Positions 27,170 to 39,191 of a DNA stretch of 64,000 nt are shown piece by piece (the first letter of the stretch is position 1; each line of letters begins with the position of its first letter). Both the position numbers and the translations under genes were made by a program. Under the pieces are notes generated by a model. It was not told the DNA's origin. It worked only from the letters and a program-made list of their open reading frames with translations, and ran no database searches. This DNA comes from Seriola aureovittata (taxonomy: Eukaryota; Chordata; Actinopteri; Carangiformes; Carangidae): NCBI RefSeq assembly GCF_021018895.1, contig NC_079366.1, positions 24,165,896 to 24,229,895 on the forward strand, given 5' to 3'.

Positions 27170-27590
27170 AAAATTAAAAAAAAACATCATAGTATAGTAT
27201 GGCATAAAAAGGTAAAAAAAACGTCATAGTATAGTATGGCATAATATTGTCAAAAAACTTCATAGTATAGTATGTTGTAAAAATGTTAAAAAAAAAAAAA
27301 GTCATATTATAATATGGCAGAAAAATGTAAAATAAAATGGCATAGTATAGTATGGCATACATATGTCAAAAAATGTCATATTACAATATGGCATATAAAT
27401 GTCAAAAAACATTATAGTATAGTATGGCATAATATTGTCAAAAAACATTATAGTATAGTATGGCATAATATTGTCAAAAAATGTCATATTATAATATGGC
27501 ATAAAAATGTCAAAAAAGGCAATATTATATTAAGGCATAATCCGCCATATTATAGTAAGGCATAAAAACGTCAAAAAACATCATATTATG
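27170..27590. repeat. Variant satellite block, right copy of a 420-bp duplication
   Basis: Near-identical to 24107-24528, offset 3063 bp. The two diverge after 'CATCATATTATGGCATAA'. Confidence 0.85.
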
Positions 27591-27945
27591 GCATAATATT
27601 GTCAAAAAAACATCAGAGTATAGTATGTCATAAATATGTCAAAAAAAGTCATAATATGGCATAAAAATTAAAAAAAAACATCATAGTATAGTCAGGCATA
27701 AATTGTTGTAGGATATTAAGGCATAAGGTGTGTCGTAAAATTGTCAAAAAACTTCATAGTATAGTATGCCATAAAAAGGCATAATATTGTAAGGCATAGA
27801 AATGTCAAAAAATGTCATAGTATAGTATGACATAAAAATGTCCAAAAAACGTCATGGTATAGTAAGGCATAAGAATGTTGAATAAACATAATTGTTTAAT
27901 GCAAGCTCAATACAAAACTCTAAAAAATGTCAAAGTACAGTAGGG

Positions 27946-30900
27946 CATAAACATCGACGCCATCAAAACAGTCTCGGCATCTTGACTCTTACCAAGTTTG
28001 TCACTTCCTGCTTACTATTTCAGTTGTAATAGCAGCTTTAAAATCCAGGCATCATGCATGGACTGGATTCGAATAAACGTTATATTTAAGTTTGTATACA
28101 CTGAATGTGTCATCTGATAGGGCATACGTAATTTCTGGCAGTATGAGGCAGAGCCTGGGCAATGTTTGGTTGGAACGCTATAAGTCGATATTGTGCCATA
28201 GCCATAATTGAACGAGGACTGTCAAGCAAAAATGTATAGAATATTTAATTAACCGCCACAGAGAAAGATAAGCATGGCCATGTTTACTTTCTGGTCATGT
28301 GCAAAAAGTGCCCTTGTGGTTGAGTGATGTTTCAGCCCTGTGTGACAAATACAACCAGAATTTCAAACAATTAGAGCAGAAGCACTTTGGAAGAGGTCAT
28401 TTTGTTAGATGTTTTGAGGTCAGAGAAGCCCTCTGCATTACAGGGGGAGCCATCATTTAGTTAATGTGAGGCCAGTTTTTTTAAGTGTGTGCGCAGTGAT
28501 TTGGGTTTAGGATAACTCTGGGTCTTTTCCTCCTCCTCTCAGCAGGACTCTGCAGGTTTAATATGCACCGCCTCAGGCTTGTTCCATCCACCTCCGCAAA
28601 CCATTAGACTGAAACACACTCATATACACAAAGTAGTGACGCTACTGTAAGTCAGTGCTAACACGCTCTTCTTTTCTGGGAGTGTATTTAAGAATAATAA
28701 AGGGCTTGGTGATTCCCTCTGACTGCATTTGGCTGCTTTCCTCTGTTACCACCATAGGAGAATTCAGCATGTGGGGTTTTTAATGTTTCCCCCTTCATAT
28801 GAAAACAACAGGAAAACAATGATGACATGTTGGTGGGTCCACTAGACTACCTAAGTTTAATAGTTGGCACTCCTACAAAAGCATTTACTCCTATGGAGGA
28901 CAAAATGTCTACCATTGGAAACTGGCTACTATAAACTATAAAATAAAGTTTACAGCCTAGTGAAATAAGATTGCCAGACATTATATACTAGTATGAAAAG
29001 ATGATGTACAGATGCACAGTTTTTGTAGTAAAATGAATAAATAGATCAAGAAATTTCAGTGGAGTCCTACATGGAGGGCAGCATTTTCAACAAAATATTG
29101 CTAAATACACCTTTCATTCGTCGCTACTTTGGTTAGCTGTTTATCTTTGCTGCACACATCTACTGCATATTTGCTTGTGTTGGTTGCCAATGACAAACAT
29201 AAACAGCTAACTGTGCTGGTGATAAATGGAAGCAGTGTATTTAGCCATATTTGAGCTAAGATATGAGTGTTTGGAACATAATGTCAGACCGACAGCAGAG
29301 AAGTGGATTATGCTGCAGCAGGGGTTTGAGAAGTTATATGGACATTTTTCACCATGAAACTGTGCTGCGATTGGAATCCATTGGAACTCTTACGAGGGAA
29401 AAGCAAGATATTCATACATTTTAAGCCGACAGGGAGAGAGTGTTTGATACCCAAAGGAAAGATTTTTAGTGAATTTTATTTTGTGTTGTCAGAGTATTTC
29501 TTTATAGTTATTAATGCTATTCAGAAACACTTTGGACTCTCCAAACAGAGACCATTTGTATATTCTTTCAAACCAAACTGTCACAAAGGCTGCAGCCTCT
29601 CAGATGATAACTATTCCTCAGGAGCATCATTATGTGTAATACTACAAATCGTATCTATGTGTTATAATGTATGTGTGTGTCTGTAGGTGCAATACCATTC
29701 ACCTGCTTAATGCCAAATTTGAAATTGCGAACTTAAAAGCGAGTAATGGAAGCACATGAATTTTGAAAAAACTCGCAAATGTTTCAAAAAATGTATATGT
29801 TCACAAGGTGGTCTTTGAGACTATTCGGCAAAGCAATATTTTGCAAAAGTAAAATGGAAACACTTCTTTCGCATTCATTCTTTGCTATTGCTACATAACC
29901 AATGTTAGTATTACCAGCTGTTTACTTACCAGTCTAGAAGAAATGTTGTGACCAAACTTAATGCTTGTACTCACCAAGAGCTGTCTCCAGTGGTGGAAAG
30001 ACACCAAAACATCAATGTTAACTCTTGTCTCTATCACATCTTTTCTTCTACTTAAGTTAGCATGCTAGCCAGCTAGCTCCAGCCGGTTCTAGCCCGTCTC
30101 ATCAGTTTCCACTAACAACTCACTTTAGCTTTCAATCTGCCCCTGAAGACGTAGCACTGCTCAGAGGGCATATTATAACCTCTTGTAGTATAAACACGAC
30201 GATGGCTGAAGCTCTCTATCCATCACGACCACTCCAACCATGTTCTGCGGTAGAGAAAACTTAAAAGTAACCCCTTTAAAACAAGAGATCAGTAAACAAA
30301 AAAGTTCTATCAAATAAACTGATCAAAATGATCCTGTTTAGTTTAAGCCTTGTTGTTACACTGTTTCTGTTTCAGGGTACTGAAAACTGAAAAAGAAATA
30401 CATTATATTACGTACATTAGTCCATACAGACAGTGATTTTAATGTGGATTGATATAAGCATCATTCCATAATGTGAATGAGAGTGTTATAGGTACTAAAT
30501 TATGGTTTTCCCCCCATTATAACTTTCTTTTCTGTCATGCATTTATCTTAATCTTGATATCTTGACTTTGATTTATTTATTTGTCTTATTTTCATGTCTT
30601 GTGACGTATTTTATTCTCAGGGAATTACAAAAGTGCTGAACAGCATTTCCCGTTTGGCTGTTTGGTTTCCTTATAAATGTTTGGATTTTCTAATATTTGT
30701 TTCTCAAGATCAACCAGTAAAACACGGTTCAAATATTTACAACATATATACATTTAAAACACAATAAATATAATTTCAAGAGGTGTTTTCCTTCTGCTCT
30801 TATCTAGGTGCCTTACATTCCACAGCACTTTCAAATTCAAATAAAGTGCGTACTCAGCATACTCATGCATGTGTGTAGTTTTTGGCAGGTCAGGGGTATC

Positions 30901-32925
30901 TGGATAAAATTATGCTAAATTACAATTACTTAAGTTGAATGGAGTTATAGGTCTTATGTGTTGTAGAAAAACAAGAACATTTTAAAGTGAGAGAACAAAA
31001 AAAAAAAATCACATACCGTACATCTGGAAAATGACAAACAATTATGTTGGAGATCTGTTTTCTGTACCATGCAGGTTTATATAGGAGATAATTATATTTT
31101 GATGGCTTTGCCCCATTCTTGAAACTGTAGAAAGCAGCTATGAGTCAAATCCTGTTTCATGGTTCAGAGTGGCTGTTTGGAAGTTTAGGGGTTGAATCGG
31201 TGAGCAGAGGTTGTTCAGAGTTTGGGCTTGACTTGGTGTAAAGTCTGTTTCTGTTCAGGGGACACACCCTACTCAACTATACCTCCAAACAAAATGTGTC
31301 CTTGTTGTGGTGTCACAACTGTGAATGAATACCAAACCTTTATTTACACTTGAGCCCGTGCCTGGTATTCCAGAGGTCACTGTGGGTCACTTACTAGCCC
31401 GCTGCCACCATCGCTAAAATTAAGAGGGGTGCGTTTTCTTTTTTCTTTTTTGTAACCCCCAAATTCCTGGGATGAAGGTATGTGAGATTATATTTCACAA
31501 CACAAACTGTCAAAAGGCAAATGATCCATGACTTCTGCCAGAGTGGTAATTTGTTCATGTCATGGAGAACTTGTCTTTGTAGGAAGGGAAAAAAAGCACT
31601 CAAACACATATTTCAAGATCAGGATTGTCTCTCCTAATTTGTCATTTCAAAGTTAAAAAACAAACTAACTAGTTCCTACAGCACAATAGTTTAAAAATGT
31701 AATATTAATCAGCTGGTCTTGCAGATCAGGGTTCATATTTATCAAATTTCTCAAAAAATGCTCTAAAGAGCCAAAATATGTTTCAAATGACTTATTCTGA
31801 CCAAGAATAACCTCTAAGAGCAAATTTAAGTGTCATGATGAAATGATGGAGCAGGAACAGCTGGATTTACCCTACATCTGCCAAATTGTTGATGTCAACC
31901 TTTTTTTCGGTCAGCAAATGAATATGCAATATGTAAAGTAGATTTGAGCAGAATCATGTATATGTCCAGCAGTAATTAATAACCTAGTATATTTACAATA
32001 TGTAAATACAGGCTAAACAATAGGAAACTGACTAAAATGGAGACAAAACAAAACTGGAGAATTTAGTACCACATTGACTGTAGCAGACAATGACTACAAA
32101 CAAAATCAGTGTCAGCTTTATTATCTGTGTTCTTTGATCTCTTTTCCTGATAAATGCAAAAAAGAGAGGAAGTAGTGTAACATCCTATCAAATTTGCAAA
32201 TCCAATGTATAAAAGAGGCCTAACTACCCTATTCTGAATTATGCTTATTGCTTCAACAAGTTATTCGTCATGACTAATGATATTTCGCACAGTCACTGAT
32301 ACTATTTTTCTATTGCAGTCATCTAGATCTATTAACCAACTAACGTCACTTTTCAGCCTTTTTCAGCACTTCAGCATTTTTAGTTGTAGGAAGTTTGAAA
32401 ATCTGAAATTTGCAAGTGAAGAAATTGCTGAAACCAAGGTATTTTTTGAATTGTTTAATTGTTTTTTTGTTTTTTTTTTTTGTTTTTTTTTTATCAGATT
32501 CTCATCCAAAAATCCATAAAAGCTCATTTAGGGGAAAAGAACCCCAGCAACATCCTTTTTGTGAAGAATGTGTGAAGCTGGCAAGGGGCAGGACTGTGGG
32601 TTGCCCCCTCTCCATATGGGGTGGAGATGAGGTACGGGTCACTCGGAAAACACTTCTCTGACTGCAGAGCTGCTTGTTCTTTGGTCTAAGTTGTAAAATA
32701 TCCCTGGGAGCCATTCACAGTGTGAGTCTTCCAACTTCAGGATCGGTCAGGGTTCAAAGAGCAGGGCCCTGCAGAAGCATTTGCTTGTCACACTGACCTG
32801 CAGGGACATCCTGCGAGTATAAACCTGCCTGGGTTTTATGGTACATGACACTCTTTTTGGATCCTGTAACACAAATCGAATACTAAGTAGTGTCTCGATG
32901 CCTGCATGTCTCTATAGTCATCACA
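27946..32925. other. Intergenic DNA, no gene seen
   Basis: Ordinary AT-rich non-coding sequence. The longest open frame (29354-29686, 110 codons) has no recognisable domain and ends in a GT-rich tract, so I do not call it. No tRNA, rRNA or splice-bounded exon is seen. Confidence 0.5.
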
Positions 32926-32929
32926 AGCT

Positions 32930-33395
32930 ATTAAAGCAATAGGTTGGTGCCAATTTTATGTCTGTACAGAAAATATGAAGCTATAGCAAGGAACCACTTA
33001 GCTTAGCACAAAGAAACAGCTAGCCTCTGCTCTGTCTGAGAGTAACAAAACCTGGTCACTTAAAAAAAGTTATTGCTTCCAGCCAAGAAATATTCCGGGA
33101 CATAACCGCCTGTAAAAATGCAACTTTTAAGTTTTTACAATCATGCTCCTGCACTGATTACACAAAGTAAGTATAACATGTTTATTAGTGGATTTTAGCG
33201 ATGCTTGTTAGCAGATTTTCTAGCCTCTGGACACAACCAGGCTATCTGTTTCAAGTCCTTATGTTGAGCTAAACTAAGCTAAGGTAAGCTAACTAGCTGC
33301 TGGCTGTAGAACTTCTATTTATTGAACAGCCATAAGAGTGGTTTCAGTCTTCTCATTTAACTATCACCATATTTCCCAAAAATATAAACTAATTG
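32930..33395. repeat. Dispersed teleost repeat copy (AAACAGCTAGCCTCTGCTCT type)
   Basis: Ordered words 'ACTTAGCTTAGCACAAAGAA', 'ACAGCTAGCCTCTGCTCTGT', 'CTAAACTAAGCTAAGGTAAG', 'CTAACTAGCTGCTGGCTGTA' and 'CAGTCTTCTCATTTAACTAT', ending in 'ATATTTCCCAAAA'. The same set recurs near 48330-48670 and partly at 5236 and 51280. This looks like a non-autonomous element; I cannot name the family. Confidence 0.6.
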
Positions 33396-34040
33396 CTTTA
33401 AATCACTGATAAATGACTGATCAATTAACATGACAGTGTAGCCTATTTCTAACATTAATTCATTACATTTCCATATTTCAATAAAAGAAAATACAAATAT
33501 TATTGGACCCTCTCCCCATATTTGTCCATTGCTACATATTTTTAATATGCATCTGGTTATGCCAAAGTCTGGTAGAGTCATTGCGTCCCACAGCTCCTCT
33601 GAAACCCCATACTGAGTCAATTAGACCTGTACAATGCGAACATCAATTACGCCGAGCAGGGACAATCTATATGACTCCAGAGCTCTAATGAGATTAATTC
33701 CTCTTGGATGGGATAAATTCCTTCCCAAATGTCAATGTAGAAAGAGTGATTGAAGTTAACAAGCTCATTAGTGCACTTCAGCACAATGTTCAGAGCTGTA
33801 TGGTTGATTCTCAGTTGGCAGTCATGGGACTTTGGAAGATAAGTAGAAACCAGTAGTTTTAACAGTGAAGCCTTGAGGATGTTTTTTTTTTATTGTGGTC
33901 TACTAGATAATCCATATTTTATCAGGCGAGTTAACACCATCTTGGTAAAGGTGTGACACACAGCAGACCATTTTTACAAAATCCAAACAAAGCATTTTGT
34001 TGTGTCTGCCATACACTTAAAGCTGGCAGTGATTTCAGAC
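33396..34040. other. Intergenic DNA, nothing recognised
   Basis: No ORF with protein-like content and no repeat recognised. Confidence 0.4.
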
Positions 34041-34044
34041 CAGT

Positions 34045-34270
34045 GAAGTATTATGGATAAGGCTGTTATTATTCTATATTTGTAGTTGTCAAAAAAATCC
34101 CTTTAGACCAAAAAGCAACAATACATTCGTCCATCTCTCAATACCTTGCAATTCCCCAAGCTCATGTGCTCCTAACGGTCACAAACATATAGTTTCATTT
34201 TTAAAATAGTCTGAGTAATTGCCCAAAACAGCTGGAGATGTGTACTCATCTGCAGATGAATTTGGTGTAG
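34045..34270 (+). repeat. Dispersed repeat, copy A
   Basis: Ordered matches to 35540-35720: 'GGATAAGGCTGTTATT', 'ACATTCGTCCATCTCTC', 'ATTCCCCAAGCTCATGTGC', 'ATATAGTTTCATTTTTAAAA' and 'GAGTAATTGCCCAAA'. The element may extend right to about 34480. Confidence 0.6.
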
Positions 34271-35539
34271 CTCATGTTCTTTCTAATGAACTAAACATGT
34301 CAACCATTGCAACAATGCACCATTGGACATCCATGGCACAGAAGAATAAGCTATATCCGGTTTGGGCAACAAAGACACCATCTGTCAGTAAGATCAATTC
34401 ATTGTTGGAGTTGGCTTCTAATGGGATTTGTTGTCAGTAAGATAAGTATAGAATATCACTGGACCTATCCTTTAATTCAGTCTGATCAAATGTCATTCTC
34501 CCTAAATCCCAACATCCTGTATGGGGCTATTGGGAATCTACCAAGAAAGAGGACTTTTTAAAAACATGGTACTGGTTTACTTTATAAACAGCCCTGATGG
34601 CTTTGATGCTCCTCATATCAAGATGACTCTCCATGAACATTCAATAAATTGATTCCTCAACCATTTCCACTGGGGCTTGCCCTTCCTTTGAACCTGCCCC
34701 ATACATTCTGTTGTTTTTTTTGTTTGGCAGTAGTATAACCCTTGATGCTTTATGAAAAAAAGACGGAGAAGGTGGAGGGTAAAGACTAAGAGCGAAGGGT
34801 TACCGGCCCACAGATGGACCAGAAGGTCTGACAAGCTGTGTCTGATTTTCACAGCGTTGTAATGAGAACCCGCTGGGGTGACTTTAGGCACAGGCCTAGG
34901 ATCAGTTTACCTCTATCCTGAGCCTCTGACCTTAACTGTCTGTGAAACTGTATTGTTAATAGGGGGTGCATGTTATCTGTGAAGTGAGGTAACGCAGTCC
35001 ATTTATCCCCTTTTCATTCCTTTCCATCACTTATCGTCTTTCTTTTTTGTAATTCTAAACGATGAACTGAAGGATCCGCGATGTGTCAGTTTGACTAGTT
35101 TACCACATGTTTTGTATCTGATGCCTCAAGAGTGCATCAGGAATCTGTTTACAGCTGATCACATCCCTAAGCTAAGAAAGGTTAGCATATGACCTACCAC
35201 ACCACAGGTACAGTTTAGCCAGCTGACCTACTGCTCTTCTAAAAGGGGTCCAGTTGCAGGTTAACAGGGGGCTCTAGCCCTTAAATGGTTGTATAAGTGT
35301 TCCTACAGAGACCCAAATAGAATTAACAAACTTTGAAGGAAAGGAGATAAGAGGGGGAAAGTTGCCACAATAAAAGCAAGTTAAACCTTAACCCAGTTAA
35401 GTCCCTGGCTCTTCATGCAATTAATCTTGAGATATTTTAAAGACATCCAGGAAGCAATATACATTCACCTCACCTTAACATAATTGGGAAAGCAATTTAG
35501 TAATATATAAACATTATTTCTAGGAGACAAGATTGCAAA

Positions 35540-35720
35540 ATTAAAGGATAAGGCTGTTCTTCCATATTTTTGTCAACAAATAATGAGATCATGAGACCAA
35601 AACTAACACTACATTCGTCTATCTCGCATTAATTTCCAAATTCCCCAAGCTCATTTCCTCTTAACGATCACAAATATATAGTTTCATTTTTAAAAGAGGC
35701 TAAGTAATTTCCCAAACAAC
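35540..35720 (+). repeat. Dispersed repeat, copy B
   Basis: Second copy of the element at 34045-34270, in the same orientation and about 1.5 kb downstream: 'GGATAAGGCTGTTCTT', 'ACATTCGTCTATCTCGC', 'ATTCCCCAAGCTCATTTCC', 'ATATAGTTTCATTTTTAAAA'. Further fragments ('ATAGTTTCATTCCATAAAAA') follow near 35810. Confidence 0.6.
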
Positions 35721-37787
35721 AACAATGCTTTAGTCTTTCTCACTTCCCTTTCGTGTCTGTTGCACTCAGTCCCAGACCCATTCATTCTATGTGAAGGTAC
35801 AAAAATATAGTTTCATTCCATAAAAAGGCAACGTAGCGTCCTAAAACAGCCGGGCACTGTAGATTTTAGCAAATGTTACTCAACAGGGGTAAATTGTGCA
35901 TTTTTGGGGGACTACTTTAAGGGGCGGATTTATATACATTTGGTGTAACAGTGAGTATTTACAGCACTTTGCTCTAAATAAAATACATTCATTATTAATT
36001 GTGTTGAAGAAACATACCACTCAGTGCAACAGCATCTCATTTGTGTGTTTTTATTAGTTTTTGAACAACAACAACAACAAGAGATCTATGGCTGAGAGAA
36101 TAACAATAAAATTCCAGGTAAGTAAAGCACATTGTTGAATCAGTCAGCAGTTACAACACGTGTCCTCCACTGTTGCTTTGCTCTCCTGTACAGTAGGTCT
36201 AATCAGGTCCTGGAAGTGAGTAATATGGATTCATGAGTCACTATGGGGCATCTTCAGACTCCTTTGTTCTGGGGTTGGGAAACACTCACTGTATCTCCAG
36301 TGGCAACACAATGTAACACCTAATTTGAGGGTGCAGCACTTTATTCATGAAACACTATTTATACATGCCAGGTTCACCCAAATTGTTATAGGTTCTGTCT
36401 TGTTTTCGTACGGAAAAAAAAAAATCAAATGAAGTGGGACCTTTTGCCAAAATATCCTCTTTGTTCGGTTCTGCTTAAAAAAAAAAAAAAGCTTGGCACA
36501 TGTAGGGCTATAAACTTTAATGACAAGTTTAATTCAGAGCAAATAAACTGCAACTGTGTTTTCAATTCAAACACTTCTTTTTCTCCACATTTTTAAAACA
36601 AATGACTCATAACCTTTTTGAGTGATCGAAGGAGCTGCTGAGTGCAGAAGGCAGGAGGTTCTGAGAGACAATACTGGAATCCACATGTGCCACTTTGCAC
36701 AGTAATTTTTTGCACATTCATTGCCTCTTGGAGAAAAAAAACATATTGCTGTAGGTGCAACATAAATTCAATTTAGCTCTATTGTACTGGGGTGGCAGCA
36801 GAAATCTCAGCAACATATCTCTAAGTCTGGGTAAGTGAGAGCAAAAATATCCGCATATCTTGAAACAACACGGGCCATATGGGAAAATATTCTTTCGTAA
36901 TTTGGGTGAACTGACCCTTTTAGCATGGAGTTCCTCAAGGCTTTTACTTTACATCCAAGATTGAAGTGCTCACTTGTTTCACCAAGAGGAAGGTCAAGCC
37001 TGAGAAGAACCACACTGCTTGTCTGCAGACCAGACTGTATAGCTCAAGGGGGTCTGAGAGCGGATAGGAGCCAGAGCTGCAGAGCAGGAGGAGGCAGATT
37101 TGGTTTCACCCCTGGGTATGCTGAGTGGAGGTCTCCCTCTCTCACACCAGGGCGAACAATATTTCATCATGTGGTATGAACCTGCAGACATGCCCAGAGG
37201 ATTTCACCACTATACTCCTAATGATGGAAAATTAACGCTCCACTGAACAGAGCTAAATGCCCCCACTGACAACATTTCCAAACTATTTACAGCGTGGGCC
37301 TAAAAAGCAGCAAGTTAAAGGATCACTCAGGATATATTTCTGTTGATTTGGGCGTAATGAGGAAAACTTGTCAGACACGTTTTGTTATGATTTCCATGAA
37401 GGGCAGAAGATGAAATAGTAAGGGAAATTGTTAAAAAAAAAAAAAAAAAAAAATGACGGGTGATAAAATACTATGAGCTATAATTATAAATGAGAAATGT
37501 CTCTCAGACCCTGAGGAGCGACAAGTGAGAATTTGGGCGTTTTTCTTAGACTTGGGAGACAAATGTATCCACAAGTTTCACCTGATATGAGGAAACCCAG
37601 TGTGCTGAATAGAGAAGCGGTCTTTACGCACAATAAACAGACTCCACCCAGACATGCCTGGAAGAAAAACCTCTTGGTACAGTAGGGGCTGGCCACTGAC
37701 ACAAGCTCCATCCACGCCGACTGATGCTCAACAGCCCCTGATTAAGCTCCTGTGTTCATATTTTTACAACTTTTACGCGCAAGCAAA
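35721..37787. other. Upstream flank of sfrp2
   Basis: Non-coding DNA with a 21-bp A run near 37433-37453. It must contain the sfrp2 promoter and 5' UTR, but I cannot fix a transcription start or a convincing TATA box. Short ORFs here have no recognisable protein content. Confidence 0.4.
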
Positions 37788-39191
37788 ATGAGAGCCCTCA
37801 TCTCAACAGTGGCGTTGTTGTGGGTGATAGCAATACCCTGCACGGAAGCCATTCACGGATTATACAATTTTGGCCAGCATGAGTTATTCTACAAAAAGAA
37901 TAACTGTAAGCCAATTCCTGCAAACCTCCTCCTGTGCCACGACATAGAGTACACGGAGATGCGCCTCCCGAACCTGCTCGGACACGAAACCATGAACGAA
38001 GTTCTGCAGCAAGCTTCGTCTTGGATCCCGCTGGTCCAGAAGCAATGTCACCCCGACACGAGAAAGTTCCTCTGCTCCCTTTTCGCTCCCGTGTGTCTGG
38101 ATGACTTGGACGAGCCCATACAGCCGTGCAGGTCTCTGTGCGAGAGCGTCAAGAACGGCTGCGCGCCCGTGATGTCCGCGTTTGGCTTCCCCTGGCCAAA
38201 GATGTTGGACTGCGACCGTTTCCCTCTAGACAATGACCTGTGCATACCACCTGCAGGCATCGACAACTTTGTGCCAGTCACCAAAGAAGGTGAGGTTTTG
38301 TCTAATGTAGGCAAACTAACCATTCCCAAGTCCTGCGCATAAATGCCAAATTCACTTAGTGGCACATAACTAATAATAGATCATGTATGGACTTTTACTG
38401 TTTCAAAAAATGAATGTGTGAACAGCATGATTTTTTTATTCAGTTTATTAACTCATGTGTCCTGCACTGTACTGCTCAAGTGATATTCACTTGTGCATGA
38501 CATGTTTAGTCTGACAGGCTTATAACTGCTAAGCAATGATTTGTTAATTCAGTCTAATTTGTTTGTTATAGTGCCCAGAGTGTGCGATGCTTGCAAGGAA
38601 ACAGATGAAAATGACAACGAAATTGTTGACAATCTGTGTAAGAATGACTTTGGTAAGTACGCGCCCACTCATTTTATTAAAGCAGTAGTTCCTAAGGTGA
38701 AGCTCAGGGGCCCAAAGAGGTCAAGGGAGGGAGGGGTGTGTGTATTGTGACCAAGATTTCTCTTGCATTTTAGCACCAAACCACATGTAAATACAGATGG
38801 CTTTCATTAGCACATGTCAAAAAGGATGATCTGCATACAATATTTGTGTTCCACTCCCCAACCCTCTCTCTGCTGCATGCTTTAAGCTCTGAAGATCAAA
38901 GTCAAGGAGATCTCCTACATCAACGGTGACACCAAGATAGTGCCGGAGACCAAGAGCAAGACCATCTACAAGCTGAACGGCGTGACTGAGCATGACCTGA
39001 GGAAGACTGTGCTGTGGCTGAAGGATGGCCTGCAGTGCATCTGTGAGGAGATGAATGACATCAACGCTGCCTACCTGGTCATGGGCCAGAAGATGGACGG
39101 CCATCTGGTCATCACCTCTCTGAAGCGCTGGCAGAAGGGCCAGCGTGAGTTTAAGAGGATTTCCCGCAGTATCCGCAAGCTGCAGTGCTAG
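37788..39191 (+). CDS. sfrp2: Secreted frizzled-related protein 2, complete, 3 coding exons
   Basis: A secreted antagonist and modulator of Wnt signalling that binds Wnt ligands outside the cell. Coding exons 37788-38289, 38572-38652 and 38887-39191, with GT-AG introns and matching phases, give 295 aa, the same length as human SFRP2. Residues 1-21 form a signal peptide (ALLWVIAIPC). The frizzled cysteine-rich domain spans about 38-155 and has all ten cysteines (40, 50, 87, 96, 103, 114, 118, 125, 142, 152), with the motif NLLGHETMNEVL. A netrin-like domain with six cysteines follows, ending RISRSIRKLQC. The netrin-like and CRD sequences match SFRP2 rather than SFRP1 or SFRP5. I start at the ATG at 37788 because it directly begins the signal peptide; the open frame extends upstream without another ATG. 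Reading past exon 1 hits a stop at 38340, so the intron must be removed. Confidence 0.97.

Larger units (their letters stand above)
6150..27945. repeat. Higher-order tandem satellite array, about 21.8 kb
   Basis: A continuous tandem array with a basic unit of about 36-40 bp built on 'GGCATAAAAATGTCAAAAA' plus a half like 'GTCATATTATAATATGG'. Four subunits form a unit of about 158-160 bp; for example the 'GCATGAAGTG'/'GCATAAGTTG' marker recurs at about 8504, 8664 and 8821. Above that are units of about 710, 1475-1490, 2325 and 3030-3300 bp, most carrying one SINE copy. Flanks (6150-7900 and 27600-27945) are more diverged than the centre, as expected for array edges. The + strand is strongly A-rich. 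Many subunits contain perfect palindromes (ATATTATAATAT, CATAGTATACTATG). Apparent ORFs are read-through of the 36-bp period, not genes. Copy number may be wrong if the assembly collapsed repeats. Confidence 0.95.

Noticed and set aside
8171..27565. Repeated 60-83 codon ORFs (MPYYDMTFF..., MAEKCKIKWH...) in the array
   Set aside because: They are the 36-bp satellite read in frame; stops vary with indels and there is no gene-like start, splice or composition signal.
6150..27945. CRISPR-like array of regular short repeats
   Set aside because: There are no unique spacers between constant repeats, the monomers grade into each other, and the context is a vertebrate genome with introns and SINEs.
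29354..29686. 110-codon ORF, plus strand
   Set aside because: No recognisable domain, ends in a GT-rich tract, no splice context; length is within chance for this amount of sequence.
36925..37191. Opposed ORFs of 84 and 65 codons upstream of sfrp2
   Set aside because: No recognisable domain on either strand; may only reflect higher GC near the promoter.
38048..38365. 105-codon minus-strand ORF over sfrp2 exon 1
   Set aside because: Antisense shadow of the conserved cysteine-rich domain.
38541..38750. Extended reading of sfrp2 exon 2 into the intron
   Set aside because: The donor GGTAAGTAC at 38653 and the phase match with exon 3 show that the extension is intronic.
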